64,000 nucleotides of DNA from JALCSJ01 sp036788835 (GTDB lineage Bacteria > Bacillota > Negativicutes > Acidaminococcales > Acidaminococcaceae): NCBI GenBank assembly GCA_036788835.1, contig DAIQMR010000002.1, positions 62,001 through 126,000 on the forward strand, in the 5' to 3' direction. The first letter of the stretch is position 1, and each line of letters opens with the position of its first letter. The notes beneath the pieces are model-generated. The model searched no databases and was not told the origin of the DNA. It saw only the letters and a program-made list of their open reading frames with translations. A program made the translations under genes and the position numbers. Shown one piece after another: positions 63,422-64,000 of the stretch.

Positions 63422-64000
63422 AATCATTGCTTTAAAAGAAATATTAAAGAAGCTGTTTACAGGTAGGATGAACAGAAGAGATTATTTCTTAAGGATGTTT
63501 TGGATATATTATGTGTTTATGGTAGGCGTTTATTTAGCTAAAGAAGAGCTCTCTTTCCTTGGAATAAAAGGTTATATAATGATTTGCTTGTTAATAGAAA
63601 TTTGCGTAATCCCATTTAAAGTCAGACGTCTTCATGATATTAATTTAAGCGGATGGTATTTAATTTTATTGTCACCACTAGCAGAGTACCTTTTAACTTT
63701 TCTCAGTAAACATATTGTCTTTGGAGCATATTTGTTAATTTATATAACTAAGATACCGGATGTATTTCTGCTTATAGCAAAGGGAACATCTGGACAAAAT
63801 AAATATGGAGATGTCCCTTCGGATGACAAGAAAAAAGACGGCATAGTTGATACAGAGAAAACATCGCAGTCTAGAAAAATAAAATTAATTTTCTGCAGAG
63901 TGCTTTCAGGAATATGCTTGGGGTTGCTTCTAATTATGCTGTATCAGGATATGAGAACTACGGGTGCATTGTGTTATCATTACATTCCTTTCACATATCA
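63414..64000 (+). CDS. DUF805 family membrane protein (partial)
   Basis: At least 195 residues are visible and the frame stays open at the right edge. FTGRMNRRDYFLRMFWIYY at the start, RRLHDINLSGWYLI and GTSGQNKYGDVP are DUF805 signatures. Three to four transmembrane helices are followed by a charged linker and a further helix that is not part of the basic domain, so the full protein is longer than typical DUF805 proteins (about 120). Function unknown. The ribosome site is weak, which fits coupling to the upstream frame. Confidence 0.8.
   Translation, partial: MDKIIALKEILKKLFTGRMNRRDYFLRMFWIYYVFMVGVYLAKEELSFLGIKGYIMICLLIEICVIPFKVRRLHDINLSGWYLILLSPLAEYLLTFLSKHIVFGAYLLIYITKIPDVFLLIAKGTSGQNKYGDVPSDDKKKDGIVDTEKTSQSRKIKLIFCRVLSGICLGLLLIMLYQDMRTTGALCYHYIPFTY

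Noticed and set aside
1..64000. tRNA, rRNA, T-box, CRISPR array or prophage
   Set aside because: No cloverleaf, T-box core, regularly spaced repeat or phage gene could be found by eye on either strand.

Overview
The window looks like chromosomal DNA from a diderm Firmicute of the class Negativicutes, most likely the Acidaminococcaceae (Acidaminococcus or Phascolarctobacterium type). The reasons are an AT-leaning Firmicute-style sequence with strong Shine-Dalgarno sites and Firmicute RNA regulators (SAM-I and ZTP riboswitches, glmS ribozyme). These occur beside a HlyB/HlyD-type secretion pair that implies an outer membrane, and beside genes typical of amino-acid fermenters (hut cluster, type III glutamine synthetase, family II pyrophosphatase with CBS domains). 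The genus is an inference; no rRNA or tRNA gene was seen. There is no phage, plasmid, CRISPR or intact insertion sequence, only remnants of IS200/IS605-type ends.

Layout. 1-512: start of a penicillin-binding protein (minus, cut by the edge). 690-6541: argBDFGH arginine operon behind a perfect dyad that overlaps its promoter. 6692-7945: M20 amidohydrolase. 8203-13451: c-di-AMP cyclase cdaA, its YbbR partner, a flavoprotein and a CBS-pyrophosphatase. 13459-16376: ferrous iron uptake (feoA-feoA-feoB plus a small Cys-rich protein). 16381-17376: DUF368 undecaprenyl-phosphate flippase under a dyad shared with the feo promoter. 17494-23788: map, a TtcA-like enzyme, pcrA and ligA. 24024-30569: flavodiiron protein, CstA transporter, TetR regulator and type III glutamine synthetase with a structured leader. 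30652-33672: metNI behind a SAM-I riboswitch, plus a membrane-anchored propeller-like protein.

33765-43125 is a tight histidine biosynthesis operon (yerC/hisR, hisZ-G-D-C-B-H-A-F-IE) running into glmM. A glmS ribozyme and glmS follow. 45528-54155 holds histidine uptake and breakdown: a YuiF-type transporter, a divergent LysR regulator, then hutU-hutI-yjiH-like-hutH. After this come folT, a DapF-fold epimerase that may be a histidine racemase, a radical SAM protein, a ZTP riboswitch with a stand-alone AICAR transformylase, and a DUF2939 protein. The end of the window carries a type I secretion ABC transporter and membrane-fusion protein, a decayed piece of a second hlyD copy, two small reading frames and the start of a DUF805 membrane protein.

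How it fits together: about 25 kb is devoted to histidine. It is made (his operon, releasing AICAR), imported (YuiF), degraded towards glutamate (hut) and perhaps racemised (DapF-like). AICAR is recycled by the ZTP-controlled transformylase. The best candidates for something under-described are the DapF-like epimerase in this setting, the attenuator-like leader of the type III glutamine synthetase, the shared feo/DUF368 dyad, and the orphan type I secretion pair.
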